From: Bythopirellula goksoeyrii
Lineage (GTDB): Bacteria > Planctomycetota > Planctomycetia > Pirellulales > Lacipirellulaceae
NCBI RefSeq assembly: GCF_008065115.1
Contig: NZ_CP042913.1
Span: forward strand, 2,330,338-2,394,337
DNA length: 64,000 bases
Direction of reading: 5' to 3'
Of this stretch, positions 43,724 through 53,763 are shown piece after piece. Every line of letters starts with the position of its first letter. The first letter of the stretch is position 1. The notes under the pieces were generated by a model. It worked only from the letters and a program-made list of their open reading frames with translations. It was not told the DNA's origin and did not search any database. Made by a program: the position numbers and the translations under genes.

Positions 43724-44339
43724 ATTTAGTTTTTCCCGAGTTCGTTGGACTTCTCTAGGAAGCCGCTCGCGTTAAATCCCCTAGCTCTGTTCGTAAGTCT
43801 TCTGCCGTGACTCTTAACTAATTCACCCTCTCGGTTCCAAGACCATAAGCTGAAGGCGCACCTTGAGCCTATGGAGAGAACCGCAGCGGTTGACACTGGT
43901 TGAATTGGGACAGCTTTCCGGCGACACAAGCTCGCCAGAAGAATGCTGCTTACTTCCAGGTGAAAAAGTTTGTTCCGTTAGGTGGGGCCAGCAGATTCCA
44001 TGCCTCTGAGTGGAAACCCCGCCAGAAAATTTCCTGGCGCGAGTTCTGCTAGCTGTCTGTGGGAGGGCGACTGGCCTCAGGGGTACTGGCCAAGGTTCCC
44101 CTAAATCGCTTACCCAACCGTTCATATTACTTAGATTCCCAACTGGCGTCAAACTTCTGGCACCTATTACAACCTGCCTTACTCTAAAATTCGGCAAAAA
44201 ACCTGGGGTTGTCCATAGATATTCCTCAGTAGACCACCCTTGGCTTATAGGACTCTCAATTCTTAAGGTCGTATTCTCGGCAGGGTGTCACTCAACTTGA
44301 GCGAGTTTTTTCTTTTTGTGACGCTTGCGGGAGAAGTTG

Positions 44340-44363
44340 AGGAATGAAGGAATGGAGGAATGA
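44340..44363 (+). repeat. AGGAATGR octamer tandem repeat
   Basis: Three successive octamers AGGAATGA, AGGAATGG, AGGAATGA, followed by a degenerate fourth. A purine-rich short array in the long intergenic region. Confidence 0.7.
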
Positions 44364-44409
44364 GGGAAATGCTTTTAGCTTGACAGTATGCCGTGATTTA
44401 GCCGTGCAA

Positions 44410-44470
44410 TGTTCCAGCGATTGCTGAAAGTGACAAGCTATCATGCTGGAACAGCACTACCGCTTGTTCC
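44410..44470. promoter_or_regulatory. TGTTCC/GGAACA half-site cluster (possible operator)
   Basis: TGTTCCAGC (44410-44418) pairs perfectly with GCTGGAACA (44445-44453), and the GGAACA of the latter forms a second dyad with TGTTCC (44465-44470) at 11-base spacing. Three half-sites of one motif, alternating in orientation, suggest binding by a dimeric regulator or an RNA hairpin. About 300 bp upstream of the BBP7 gene. Confidence 0.4.
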
Positions 44471-44760
44471 GGCCTACGTTTCTCCAGCCATTCTCGATTC
44501 TCTTTCTCGACCGATTTGGTAAAAAATGCTGCTTGTAACGAAAAATCTGATTTTTCTACCTGTACCGGTCCGATAACCCCTCTTAGTCGGACTGTTTTGC
44601 GGTGCGCTGCAAGTTGTGCTGCTCAACGTATATCTAGTCCAAGAGAACCTGATACTCATCACACATTACAAGTCAACGCGATCCGCGCCCTAGGCACGGC
44701 ACGTCTTCCGGGAGGAGACCGATAGGGTACTCGCAGGGAAGACAAAAGGGGGATTTCTCG

Positions 44761-46161
44761 ATGGGACGATACTTTGGCACTCGACAACTCTCGGCGCGAA
44801 TAGTCTCAGGCTTCGCGGTGGCCGTGATGGCAACGGGCCTGGCTTACGCTCAGCAATATGCCTTACCTGGCAGCAACAACTATCCCCCCATGGGGCAAGG
44901 GCAAATGATGCCCAACCATCCGGAATTAAGCCAGATGGGGTTGGGACAAATGCCACAACGGCCCATGCCACAGAGTGGGCGGATCCAGCAGGCATCGATG
45001 CCACCAGGCATGGGCCCTGTGAATATGGCATCGCCGCTAGCCGGCGGACCTGCTGCGGCCCAAGGAAATCAATTTACCGACGTTTACGGCAATCCAATTG
45101 TCATGCAGACCAGCTATTGTCCATCGGGACCCGAGGACTGTTATGGAGGTGGTGGAGGTGCCTATGGCGGTGGTCCTGGTGATCCCATGGCTGTCGACTT
45201 CGGAGGATATTCTGAGGACCAGATTGGGCCTCATTACTTTGATGTTTCCTTCGGTGCGGTCTTTCTACAATCCGATGATCTGATTGCTGGAGTCGGGCCA
45301 ATGGGATCGATCACAGCGGGTCCAGCAGCACCTCGGATCTTGAATCCTAGTGCCGAAACTGGGGATTACACTGCCGGCTGGCAAATCGCACTTCGCTACG
45401 ACCTGGGGCCTCTGTCGGTGTTCGAAGCAACCTACATGGGCATGTATGACATTGGGTTTTCCGAAACCGTCAATTCCCAAGAGGTCACGACTAATCCGCC
45501 TAATCAGCCAAATCAACTCTTCACAGTCTTCTCCAACTTCGGCGTGCCGTTTCCAATCGACGGGCTCGACGATGCAGAAAACTTGACGAGCGACTACCAG
45601 GCGGATTTGCAGAGTACCGAGTTTAGTATCCGCCGGTATTGGGTTGGAAACAGTACAAGGATCTCTGGTACCTATCTGCTCGGGTTTCGCTACGTCCGCA
45701 TGACTGAAGATTTTAACTTCGATTCGGAGGCCCTGTTGGGAAATACCTCCTTGTTTTGGGGTGGCGAGAACGACTTGCTGGGATTCCAGTTCGGTGGCGA
45801 TGGCTGGTGCGGTTTGCGGCAGGGATTACGCATCGGTATGGAAGGTAAAGCCGGCGTTTACAACAATCGCTTTAAGTTTGCCGCCGAAGGTGATTTCGCA
45901 AACATAGGAAATTCTCCAGATGACTATGCCTTGAGCACCGCGGGTAATAATGTTGCTTTCGTTGGTGAATGTGGTGTGAACATGGTAATGGACCTCTTGC
46001 CAAGTTGGTCGCTACGATGCGGCTACAGTGTCCTGTACATGGACAATCTGGCGATGGTGGGACCAAATATCGACACCACCAACTTTGTACCGGATACGTT
46101 CTTCGTCAAAGACGACCTGCTGTATCACGGTTTCAATGTAGGGACTGAGTACATCTGGTGA
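44761..46161 (+). CDS. BBP7-type outer-membrane beta-barrel protein
   Basis: A 466-residue protein with a signal peptide (residues 10-30, IVSGFAVAVMATGLAYA), a Met/Gln/Gly/Pro-rich linker (MGQGQMMPNHPELSQMGLG) and then a beta-barrel: FDVSFGAVFLQSDD, GWQIALRYDLGPLSVFEATY, RRYWVGNSTRISGTYLLGFR, CGLRQGLRIGMEGKAGVY, and a final strand ending YHGFNVGTEYIW. The C-terminal aromatic (Trp) suits an outer-membrane barrel. This fits the BBP7 porin-like family found in planctomycetes. It is preceded by AGGGGG and followed by a terminator 38 bp after its stop. Transport role unknown. Confidence 0.85.
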   Translation: MGRYFGTRQLSARIVSGFAVAVMATGLAYAQQYALPGSNNYPPMGQGQMMPNHPELSQMGLGQMPQRPMPQSGRIQQASMPPGMGPVNMASPLAGGPAAAQGNQFTDVYGNPIVMQTSYCPSGPEDCYGGGGGAYGGGPGDPMAVDFGGYSEDQIGPHYFDVSFGAVFLQSDDLIAGVGPMGSITAGPAAPRILNPSAETGDYTAGWQIALRYDLGPLSVFEATYMGMYDIGFSETVNSQEVTTNPPNQPNQLFTVFSNFGVPFPIDGLDDAENLTSDYQADLQSTEFSIRRYWVGNSTRISGTYLLGFRYVRMTEDFNFDSEALLGNTSLFWGGENDLLGFQFGGDGWCGLRQGLRIGMEGKAGVYNNRFKFAAEGDFANIGNSPDDYALSTAGNNVAFVGECGVNMVMDLLPSWSLRCGYSVLYMDNLAMVGPNIDTTNFVPDTFFVKDDLLYHGFNVGTEYIW

Positions 46162-46199
46162 ACTGAACGCTGCTGATATTTTTCTCTTGAATAGCAATA

Positions 46200-46237
46200 A
46201 ACAGGCCTTCATCCCAGGATGTTAGGCCTGTTTTTTT
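46200..46237 (+). terminator. Rho-independent terminator after BBP7 gene
   Basis: Perfect arms AACAGGCCT (46200-46208) and AGGCCTGTT (46224-46232), followed by a run of seven T. The best terminator in the window. A further hairpin with ACGCCCAG/CTGGGCGT arms lies at 46252-46279; the rest of the gap to 46525 shows only the GAGGAA ribosome-binding site. Confidence 0.88.
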
Positions 46238-46525
46238 GTGCATTTCGGTCGACGCCCAGAGGTTCCGGCCCCTGGGCGTTGTCTCATTTGAACCCGTCCG
46301 GGAAGATTTTTCTCCGAAAATCTGGATTTAGCGGTTATTTGTTCTGCCCAGTTTTTGCCAATTCGCCTATTGGGAATTACAATGAGGGCTGGATTTCCGG
46401 CTTCGGCTGCTTGCAGTTTGTTTCTCTCAGGGGCGAGAAACAAGACGCGCTCGCGGCAACTTTTTCCGGAGATCTGAATTTCAGGTAATCATGCCTGTTG
46501 AACATCTTGTTTGAGGAACACCCGA

Positions 46526-49500
46526 ATGGCTCTAGGAAGAAAACGCCGGGCTCGCGCTGCGCGAGCCCGTACTCAAAAGTCTCGATCTTTTGCGCGACCG
46601 TTGTGGATCGAGCAGCTTGAAGACAGGCGGATGTTGGCTACCTTCATCGTCAGTAGTCTCGGCGACTTGCAGTTAAACGATGACGATGAACTGGAAACTG
46701 CCCCTGGGACGTTAAGGGCAGCCATCGAGGCTTCCAACGAGACCGACGAAGCAGATACGATCTTTTTTAATGAGAATCTCACAGGCACGATCCAATTGCA
46801 ACGGACTCAGGATGATTTTGGGCCACTGACGATTGAGGGTTCTGTCGACATTGTTGGACTCGGCGCCAGAAAGCTTGGGGTGAACGCTGCTGCGGGGAGT
46901 CGAGTCTTTATCATTGACGCCGACGGTGAGGATCCATTTAGTGTTTCAATTCAGGGACTTACCATCTCTGGAGGTACCGCAACCGGCGGAGATGAAAACA
47001 GCCAAGGTGGGGCAATTACCAACAATCAGAATCTCACTTTGACTGAAGTCGTTGTCCAGGACAGCATTGCCACTGTGGGGGGCGGCATCTACAACACGGG
47101 CAATTTGACTGTCAATCGCAGTCTGATCGTCAACAACACTGCGTTAACTTATGGTGGCGGTATCCAGAACGGTGCCGACAGCGAGAATGGTGGCACGACT
47201 GACGGGCCGCCAGCAGTTACGACAATCAACAGCTCTACGATTTCCGGAAATTCCGCAAATACTACCTCCGGCTATGGAGGAGGTCTATTCAACCGCGACG
47301 GGCGGATGAATGTGAATAACTCGACCATCGTCGACAACGAAGCATACTTGGGTTCGGGAATTGCGAGCTATGGTAACGAGCCCGCCGAAGACGAGGAGAG
47401 CGATCCACCACCACCCACGATCTTTACGACGATCTCGGGTTCAATCCTGTACTTCAATTCGAATTTCTTAGAAGGTGATCCGCTTCCTATTGACATCGAT
47501 GTGGTGGGGATGGGTGAAGAAGACGACGAAGGGAATCCTACCGATCTCTTGCCTTCGATCAACATTGATGACTTGGGAACCGCTGGAGCCACTGGCGGAA
47601 ACAATTTGATTTTTGGGTTGGGGGCCCAGGTAGTCTCCAGCATGGGGGACCTTCCGGCGGGTACCGATCCCGGGCTGATCTCGTTCGAGGATCCTATCAC
47701 GCTGGAGATCATTCCCGCCCTAGACAATTACGGTGGTTCGACAGACTCGTATCATCCTGATCCGCTGACCAGTCCTGTGATCGACCATATCGATATGCCG
47801 GGGGGTGGGCAATTTGACCAACGGGGCCGATTCTTCGTACGTTCGTTCGAGGAAGGGGCCATGATCCCGCGGCGCGATATTGGAGCTGTCGAAGTTCAGA
47901 TCGGCGAATTTGTGGTCGATGTCTACGACGATGAATTCAACGATGGACAGTATTCTAGTGCACAAGGGGTCACAACAATCGGCGATTTCTCGGTTCGAGA
48001 AGCGCTTGATTTTTCCGCCGTGAATCCGGGTATTGACAATATCACCTTCAACGTCGTCCGTGATGGGCAGGTCGATCCAACCGCAAGTCCTGCGCCAACG
48101 ATTTTGCTCAACAATGGCCATTTGACTGTCAATCACTCCGTCAACATTATCGGGCCGGACAGTTTCGTAATGGAAATCGACGGCAACGATCCGAGCCCAG
48201 TCTTTGGCAACGGCGATCGCGTCATGCAGATAGTCAACGGGGATTTATCAGGAACCACTGATGTGTTGGTTCGCAATCTTACGTTGCTTGGAGGAGACAT
48301 TGCAGGATCGGGAGGTGCAATTCACAATTCCGCCAACCTCACCCTCGAACGCAGCACCATTCGAGGTAGTCGTGCTACTTTAGACGGAGGCGCAATTTTC
48401 CATTCCGCCGGCAATCTGAACTTGATAAGCAGTACGATCTCGGGAAATAACTCCTCCGACGATGGTGCTGCCCTCTACGTTGACTCGACTAGTGGCGATG
48501 TTTTGATCTCCAACACAACCATCTCGGGTAATACATCTGGGGATCGTGGGGCGGGGATCTTCAATCGGGGTGGAAACACGGTAATCCAGTTCTCTACGAT
48601 TACCAATAATTCCCCTGGTTCAACTCGCGGTGGCGGGTTGTGGAATCACGGGGGTGGGCATGTCGAAGTCTTTTCCAGCATTATCTCTGGCAATGTTTTC
48701 AACTTCGATGTCGAAGCTGCTCCAGGAAATACCGTGGAGGTGGTCTCGATAGGCTACAACCTTGTCGGCGCTGGGAATGCCTCGTTCCAGTTTTCTTCGG
48801 GAACGAATGACATAATCACAACGAATCCTGGGTTGGCTCCGTTGGCTTCTACTGGAGGTCTCACAGCTACACACGCACTGCTTGAACAAAGTCAGGCTGT
48901 CGATGGCGGTGATCCAACAGCCGTAGCAGATATGAATGGTGTACCTCTTAACGATCAGCGGGGGAATCCTTTCAAACGAATTGACACGGTCTCTGGCATC
49001 ATAGACATCGGTGCCTATGAACTGCAGGGTGTCACCTTCCTCGTTGACAACCCTGGCGATACCGACAACGGCAACTATTCCATGGGAGATGTGACACTCC
49101 GCGAGGCAATCAAACTCTCTAATCTCAGTGCCAAGCCAGACTTCATCGAATTCGATGTAATTCTATTGGGAGCGACCATCAATGCGGGCTCGCTGAACAT
49201 CACCGACTCGGTTGAAATCATCGGCCTTGGGTCACCGAATTTGACGCTTGTAGGCTCCGGTACGGTGTTTACCGTCAACGACGGAAATGCTGGCAGTTTC
49301 ATTGATGTAAATATCAGTAGATTGGGTTTTTTCAACAGGAACATAGTCAGTTCCGAGAATCTGTCGCTCGACGACATTGATATCCGTGGCAACGTAAGCT
49401 CGGCACTGACCCATCAACTCGGCAATCTGAGAATTGAGAACAGTACTATTACTGGAAATACAACAAATGCATCGGGTGGTGGCATTAATGCCCAGAATGC

Positions 49501-51223
49501 GAACGTTGCGATTTACAGTACCACGCTTTCTGGAAATTCGACTAGTGCTACAGGTAGCCATGGTGGCGGTATCTTCCTCTCGAACTCGACCATGTACGGC
49601 TATGACGTCATCCTCACGAATAATCTAACCTTTGCAGGGGCAGCCGACGGGGCAGGACTTTACGCCAACAATAGCGATGTTGAACTCAGGTTCTCGGTTG
49701 TTAGTGGCAACATTACCAGCGGAGCCAACTCCGATGGTGCGGGTATCTTTGGTAAGAATTCTGACATTTCGCTCAGCTACTATTCGGCACTTGCCTTGAA
49801 CACCACCTTCGGCACCAGTTCCAAAGGTGGCGCCGTCTACATCAATGGTGGCAGTTTCACTGTTTCCGACAACACGAATGTCATTCTTAACAAGACATTG
49901 GGACAGTTTTCCTCAGGCGGTGTGATTGCGAGTATTGGCGGTGACGTGACGATCATGGAAACCAACGTCTCGCAGAATTCAACCAGTGGGGCTGATGCAC
50001 ATGGTGGTGCAATCTACATCCAAAACGGAAGCTTGCATGTAGAAGACAGTGCAATATTCGACAATAATACTACAGGATTGCGATCTGATGGCGGAGCCAT
50101 TTACAGCAATACGAATCTAGTCGACAAACAGACAACGATTCTCAATTCCACGATCTCGGGCAATTCAACACAGGATCGTGGAGGTGGAATCTACAATGCT
50201 GATGGGCTTACATCGATTCGCCACAGCACAATCAGCAATAATTCGGCACCTTACTTCGGTTTCGGTGCCGGCGTAGGCAGTTTCGGCAACACGAGTACCA
50301 CCCGTACCGATGTGCGTTCTTCCATCATCGCCGGAAACATCTCCGTCCTAGGCGGCGGCTTATCCAGCGATGTTGACCGTATCAACGGTAATTTTAGTGA
50401 TTCGTTTAATTCACTCGGTTACAACTTGATCGGCAATGGAATCACTGGCGCATTTTCAGCACTCTCCAACGATCAATTCGGCATTGCTGATCCCGGGCTC
50501 GAGCCACTCGGAACCTCCGGGAATTCAACTCAGTTTCATGCACTAAAAACCACGAGCCTCGCCATCAACCGAGGCAACCCTGCAGATGTTGCTGGGGTGA
50601 ACGGGGTTCCCGAGTTCGATCAGATCGGCCAGGCGCGAGTCCAGAACGGCCGGATCGACATTGGTGCCTACGAATCGGATTTCACGCCCGCGTTGGCTGG
50701 AGATTTTAACGGTGACGGCATTGTCAGTGGTCGTGATTTTCTCATGTGGCAGCGTGGTCTTTCGCCTAACCCGTTGAGTTCTACGGATCTCACCAATTGG
50801 CAAGACAACTACGGAAACAGTGCGCCGACGATAGTAGCTGCCTTACAGGTTGAGGAGCAAGAACCCGAGTCTACCTTGGTAAGTGCTTCGATCAGCGAAG
50901 TGCCAGTTGCTCTCTCACCGCTTGCTTCGCCTGATGTTGACGATTCTCCGTCGACCCCCACTACGAGCCGTTCGGTTCAACTCGGTTGGGGCCTGCCTGC
51001 AATGTTTGTCACCGAGCCCGAAGCAGCATCCCGAGCTGCAATTGAGCCCGAAGCACTCAATGCCGCCCTGAACGAGTCAGCGGTAGTCGAGTCGCCTGGG
51101 TATGGGACAATCACTGAGAATGACTTCGGCGACATCGCAGTTAGCAGAGGCGAGGAAGCAGATTCTGAAGAGTTCGCCGCCGCAGATGAAGTATTCGATC
51201 TGATCGGCAGCGGTGCGTTCTGA
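46526..51223 (+). CDS. Giant extracellular parallel beta-helix protein with LEDR N-terminus and dockerin-like region
   Basis: The protein has 1565 residues from ATG 46526, with GAGGAA 7 bases upstream (a TTG at 46511 is an alternative). A basic start (GRKRRARAARARTQKSRS) ends in IEQLEDRRMLATF. CSLREAI-like segments recur (PGTLRAAIEASNETDEADTI; FSVREALDF; DVTLREAIKLSN). Long arrays of right-handed beta-helix repeats follow (NSTISGN, GGGIYN types), with choice-of-anchor-Q-like blocks ending RIDIGAYE and VIDIGAYEL. A dockerin-like segment (DFNGDGIVSGRDFLMWQRGL) starts near residue 1391, then an acidic tail of about 130 residues. Possibly a surface adhesin or a carbohydrate-binding structural protein; no catalytic residues were recognised. 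Confidence 0.9.
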   Translation: MALGRKRRARAARARTQKSRSFARPLWIEQLEDRRMLATFIVSSLGDLQLNDDDELETAPGTLRAAIEASNETDEADTIFFNENLTGTIQLQRTQDDFGPLTIEGSVDIVGLGARKLGVNAAAGSRVFIIDADGEDPFSVSIQGLTISGGTATGGDENSQGGAITNNQNLTLTEVVVQDSIATVGGGIYNTGNLTVNRSLIVNNTALTYGGGIQNGADSENGGTTDGPPAVTTINSSTISGNSANTTSGYGGGLFNRDGRMNVNNSTIVDNEAYLGSGIASYGNEPAEDEESDPPPPTIFTTISGSILYFNSNFLEGDPLPIDIDVVGMGEEDDEGNPTDLLPSINIDDLGTAGATGGNNLIFGLGAQVVSSMGDLPAGTDPGLISFEDPITLEIIPALDNYGGSTDSYHPDPLTSPVIDHIDMPGGGQFDQRGRFFVRSFEEGAMIPRRDIGAVEVQIGEFVVDVYDDEFNDGQYSSAQGVTTIGDFSVREALDFSAVNPGIDNITFNVVRDGQVDPTASPAPTILLNNGHLTVNHSVNIIGPDSFVMEIDGNDPSPVFGNGDRVMQIVNGDLSGTTDVLVRNLTLLGGDIAGSGGAIHNSANLTLERSTIRGSRATLDGGAIFHSAGNLNLISSTISGNNSSDDGAALYVDSTSGDVLISNTTISGNTSGDRGAGIFNRGGNTVIQFSTITNNSPGSTRGGGLWNHGGGHVEVFSSIISGNVFNFDVEAAPGNTVEVVSIGYNLVGAGNASFQFSSGTNDIITTNPGLAPLASTGGLTATHALLEQSQAVDGGDPTAVADMNGVPLNDQRGNPFKRIDTVSGIIDIGAYELQGVTFLVDNPGDTDNGNYSMGDVTLREAIKLSNLSAKPDFIEFDVILLGATINAGSLNITDSVEIIGLGSPNLTLVGSGTVFTVNDGNAGSFIDVNISRLGFFNRNIVSSENLSLDDIDIRGNVSSALTHQLGNLRIENSTITGNTTNASGGGINAQNANVAIYSTTLSGNSTSATGSHGGGIFLSNSTMYGYDVILTNNLTFAGAADGAGLYANNSDVELRFSVVSGNITSGANSDGAGIFGKNSDISLSYYSALALNTTFGTSSKGGAVYINGGSFTVSDNTNVILNKTLGQFSSGGVIASIGGDVTIMETNVSQNSTSGADAHGGAIYIQNGSLHVEDSAIFDNNTTGLRSDGGAIYSNTNLVDKQTTILNSTISGNSTQDRGGGIYNADGLTSIRHSTISNNSAPYFGFGAGVGSFGNTSTTRTDVRSSIIAGNISVLGGGLSSDVDRINGNFSDSFNSLGYNLIGNGITGAFSALSNDQFGIADPGLEPLGTSGNSTQFHALKTTSLAINRGNPADVAGVNGVPEFDQIGQARVQNGRIDIGAYESDFTPALAGDFNGDGIVSGRDFLMWQRGLSPNPLSSTDLTNWQDNYGNSAPTIVAALQVEEQEPESTLVSASISEVPVALSPLASPDVDDSPSTPTTSRSVQLGWGLPAMFVTEPEAASRAAIEPEALNAALNESAVVESPGYGTITENDFGDIAVSRGEEADSEEFAAADEVFDLIGSGAF

Positions 51224-51340
51224 GGCCCCTCAGAGGCGTTGAGATGACAGATTGACTGACAATCGGCTCCCAGCGTGGCAAGACAGCCAAGACGGCTCCC
51301 CTACGGTATATCGGTTTCCCGTGGCACTAGGTTCTTACAA

Positions 51341-51349
51341 TGCTATAAT
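51341..51349 (+). promoter_or_regulatory. Extended -10 promoter upstream of hflX
   Basis: TGCTATAAT is a perfect extended -10 element (TGnTATAAT). The -35 region 17 bases upstream (GTGGCA) is poor, as expected for extended -10 promoters. It lies about 126 bases before the hflX GTG, in the gap after the beta-helix gene. Confidence 0.5.
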
Positions 51350-51474
51350 AGGGATAGAGAGCTATAGGAAAATTGCGATCTATCCGTGAACCATTTCATT
51401 CAAGGGAGGCTCTGCTATTACTGATACCACGACCAACCTCCCACTGCGGCTACGCCAGGAGTAATACCTAGCCG

Positions 51475-52851
51475 GTGAGTTCTATCGACCGCAAACCAGG
51501 AATCGACAGTGAATCCGCCATTTTGGTCGGAGTCTATTTGGCAAGTGACCGCGCATCTGTCGGCCATGACACGAGCGACCCGTTGGAAGAACTAGCGGGG
51601 CTGGTCGAAACGGCGGGTGCAGAGGTTGTCGGTCGTATTACTCAGAATCGGCCGACTCCCGATCCGGCCTCCTACATCGGCCAGGGCAAAGTCGAAAGTC
51701 TCAAGCAGTTTGTGGATGCAGCGGACGCAGATGTCGTTGTCTTCGACAACGATCTCTCCCCGGCCCAAATTCGCAATCTCGAAGAAACGCTCGGCGTAAA
51801 GGTCCTCGACCGCACCGAGATCATCCTCGATATCTTTTCTGCACGAGCCCAGACTCATGAAGCACGGTTGGCGGTGGAGCTAGCTCAGCTTGAGTATTCA
51901 CTGCCCCGACTGAAACGAATGTGGACTCACCTGTCGCGTATGAAAATGGGTGTCGGCATGCGTGGTCCGGGTGAAAAGCAGTTGGAGACAGACCGTCGGT
52001 TAGTCGAAAAGCGAATTAACGACCTCCGCAAGGATCTCAAGCAAATCGAGCAACGCAAGGAACGGGCAGTCGCTGCACGCAGCGATCGTATGACGGTCTC
52101 GCTGGTCGGCTATACCAACGCCGGCAAAAGCACCCTCATGAACAAGCTGACCGACGCGGATGTGCTGGCTGAGGACAAGCTGTTTGCCACGCTCGACACG
52201 CGTACCCGCCGATGGCAATTGCCAGGTTGGGGACCTGTTCTCTTGAGTGACACCGTCGGATTTATCCGCAATCTGCCTCATAACCTAGTTGCCAGTTTTA
52301 AGGCGACCCTCGAAGAAACCCGTCAGGCGGATCTCTTGATTCACGTTGCCGATGCCAGTAATCCGGCGGCACTCGACCAAATTGCTGCTGTTTATGAGGT
52401 TCTGCAGGAGCTTGGTATCGATGAGAAAGATACGCTCCTGGCATTGAATAAAGTCGATTGCGTAACGGATCCTCTGGCGCTGGAATCACTCCGAACGCGA
52501 TATCCCCAAGCGGTATTGATCAGTGCTGCCACGGGAGATGGGCTCCCTCGGCTGGCGAGTGCCGTCGGGGATGCTCTTAGCAAGGACTTTCTTGACCTCG
52601 AGATTCATCTTCCAGCCAGCGATGGGAAAACGCTCGCGTTTTTGGCCAAGTATGGCGAAGTGCTCAGCCGAACCTATGTCGAAGATCGCACTGTCGTACA
52701 TTGCCGGTTGCCACAAAAGTATATTGGGCCGCTGCGGGGACACGAAGACGTGCAAATCCGGCCCTACAAGGGTGGTGATCTATCTTCCTCGATCTCTTCT
52801 AACGGTCACGTGGACGCGACTCCCCAGGCCAGTGTTGACGAAGTGGCTTAA
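51475..52851 (+). CDS. hflX: GTPase HflX
   Basis: A 458-residue protein. The HflX N-terminal domain (ELAGLVETAGAEVVGRITQN, YIGQGKVESLKQFVDAADAD) and glycine-rich linker (MGVGMRGPGEKQLETDRR) precede a G domain: GYTNAGKSTLMN (P-loop), DTVGFIRNLPHNLVASFKAT (switch II), LNKVD (NKxD) and ISAATG. HflX binds the 50S ribosome and splits stalled ribosomes under stress. The GTG start at 51475 has AGGAG about 14 bases upstream, a long spacing; no better start is in frame. An SDR gene follows 8 bp later. Confidence 0.95.
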   Translation: MSSIDRKPGIDSESAILVGVYLASDRASVGHDTSDPLEELAGLVETAGAEVVGRITQNRPTPDPASYIGQGKVESLKQFVDAADADVVVFDNDLSPAQIRNLEETLGVKVLDRTEIILDIFSARAQTHEARLAVELAQLEYSLPRLKRMWTHLSRMKMGVGMRGPGEKQLETDRRLVEKRINDLRKDLKQIEQRKERAVAARSDRMTVSLVGYTNAGKSTLMNKLTDADVLAEDKLFATLDTRTRRWQLPGWGPVLLSDTVGFIRNLPHNLVASFKATLEETRQADLLIHVADASNPAALDQIAAVYEVLQELGIDEKDTLLALNKVDCVTDPLALESLRTRYPQAVLISAATGDGLPRLASAVGDALSKDFLDLEIHLPASDGKTLAFLAKYGEVLSRTYVEDRTVVHCRLPQKYIGPLRGHEDVQIRPYKGGDLSSSISSNGHVDATPQASVDEVA

Positions 52852-52859
52852 CACATCTG

Positions 52860-53648
52860 ATGGCTCAACGTGTGCTCGAAAACCGGCGGATCTTGCTCAC
52901 CGGCGCTTCGCGCGGAATTGGGCGTGAATTGGCTCTGGAATTGGCTCGCCAACATACACGATTGCTGATTGTAGCCCGCAGCGAGCAGGACCTCAGTGAA
53001 CTTGTCACGGAATTAGTATCCCTAGGGGCCGCATCAGCGGAGTCGTTGGCCGGCGATGTGACCGACCCGGAATTCCGCGCATCAATAATAGAGCACATTG
53101 GGCGCGAATGGCGTGAACTCGATATGCTGATCAACAATGCCGGGGTGAGTGCTCACGGTCGATTCGCCCGCCACGATGAGCAAGTCCTACGGCAGATCAT
53201 GGAAGTCAATTTTTTTTCCGCAACTGAACTAACTCGGTTGGCTCTCCCCCTGCTAGCCAATGGGCAAGACCCCTTGATAGTGAATGTCTGCTCGATCCTG
53301 GGGCACCGCGGCATGCCCCACAACAGCGAATACTCAGCCAGCAAGTTCGCCCTGCGCGGGTGGAGTGAGGCGATTCGCACAGAATTGCACAGCCGCGGGA
53401 TTGAGGTCCTGGTCGTGAGCCCCGGGACGACCGACACCGAATTCTTCGACCACTTGCTCACAAAAACCGATTCGCTACCCTGGGGCAAGCAGAAGGGGAT
53501 TTCGCCCGAAGCGGTCGCCCGGCAAGTGCGGCGAGCGATGCAACTGCGGCGCTCGGAGATCTATCCCAATTGGCGTGGGCGGCTCCTGGTGGCCGTGAAT
53601 CGTTGGATGCCCAAACTGGTTGATCGTGTGATGAACCGATTTGGGTAA
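52860..53648 (+). CDS. Short-chain dehydrogenase/reductase
   Basis: A 262-residue classical SDR. TGASRGIG (residues 15-22) is the Rossmann NAD(P) loop, then GDVTDPEFRA, NNAGVSAHGRF, and catalytic YSASKFALRGWSE (Tyr and Lys). The C-terminal VSPGTTDTEFFDHLLTKTDS and the hydrophobic end (LVAVNRWMPKLVDRVM) resemble SDRs of the DltE/YqjQ type, which are often of unknown substrate. It starts 8 bp after hflX and is probably co-transcribed. Confidence 0.9.
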   Translation: MAQRVLENRRILLTGASRGIGRELALELARQHTRLLIVARSEQDLSELVTELVSLGAASAESLAGDVTDPEFRASIIEHIGREWRELDMLINNAGVSAHGRFARHDEQVLRQIMEVNFFSATELTRLALPLLANGQDPLIVNVCSILGHRGMPHNSEYSASKFALRGWSEAIRTELHSRGIEVLVVSPGTTDTEFFDHLLTKTDSLPWGKQKGISPEAVARQVRRAMQLRRSEIYPNWRGRLLVAVNRWMPKLVDRVMNRFG

Positions 53649-53763
53649 CCAACTGCCTTCCTGGCCACTGGCGGCGGATTCAACCCTCGGCTTCCACCGA
53701 CGGCTATTAAAATACATGAGGGTGTGCTGGAATTGCACTCGCTACATACAGGTGCAAAGCGAA

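Larger units (their letters stand above)
43724..44760. other. Long intergenic region between divergent protease and BBP7 genes
   Basis: 1037 bp without a convincing gene. It contains an octamer array (44340-44363), a set of TGTTCC/GGAACA half-sites (44410-44470), an AAAAATC/GATTTTT dyad at 44541-44555, and GTCTTCC/GGAAGAC arms (44703-44743) just before the BBP7 start. A 96-codon frame at 44010-44300 has no ribosome-binding site and no family pattern. Large leaders or a non-coding RNA are possible but nothing specific is seen. Confidence 0.5.

Noticed and set aside
44010-44300. 96-codon frame in the long intergenic region
   Set aside because: No ribosome-binding site, no signal peptide or family pattern, and composition like the surrounding non-coding DNA.
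46219-46488. 89-codon frame after the BBP7 gene
   Set aside because: It starts within the rho-independent terminator and runs through a hairpin; no ribosome-binding site.
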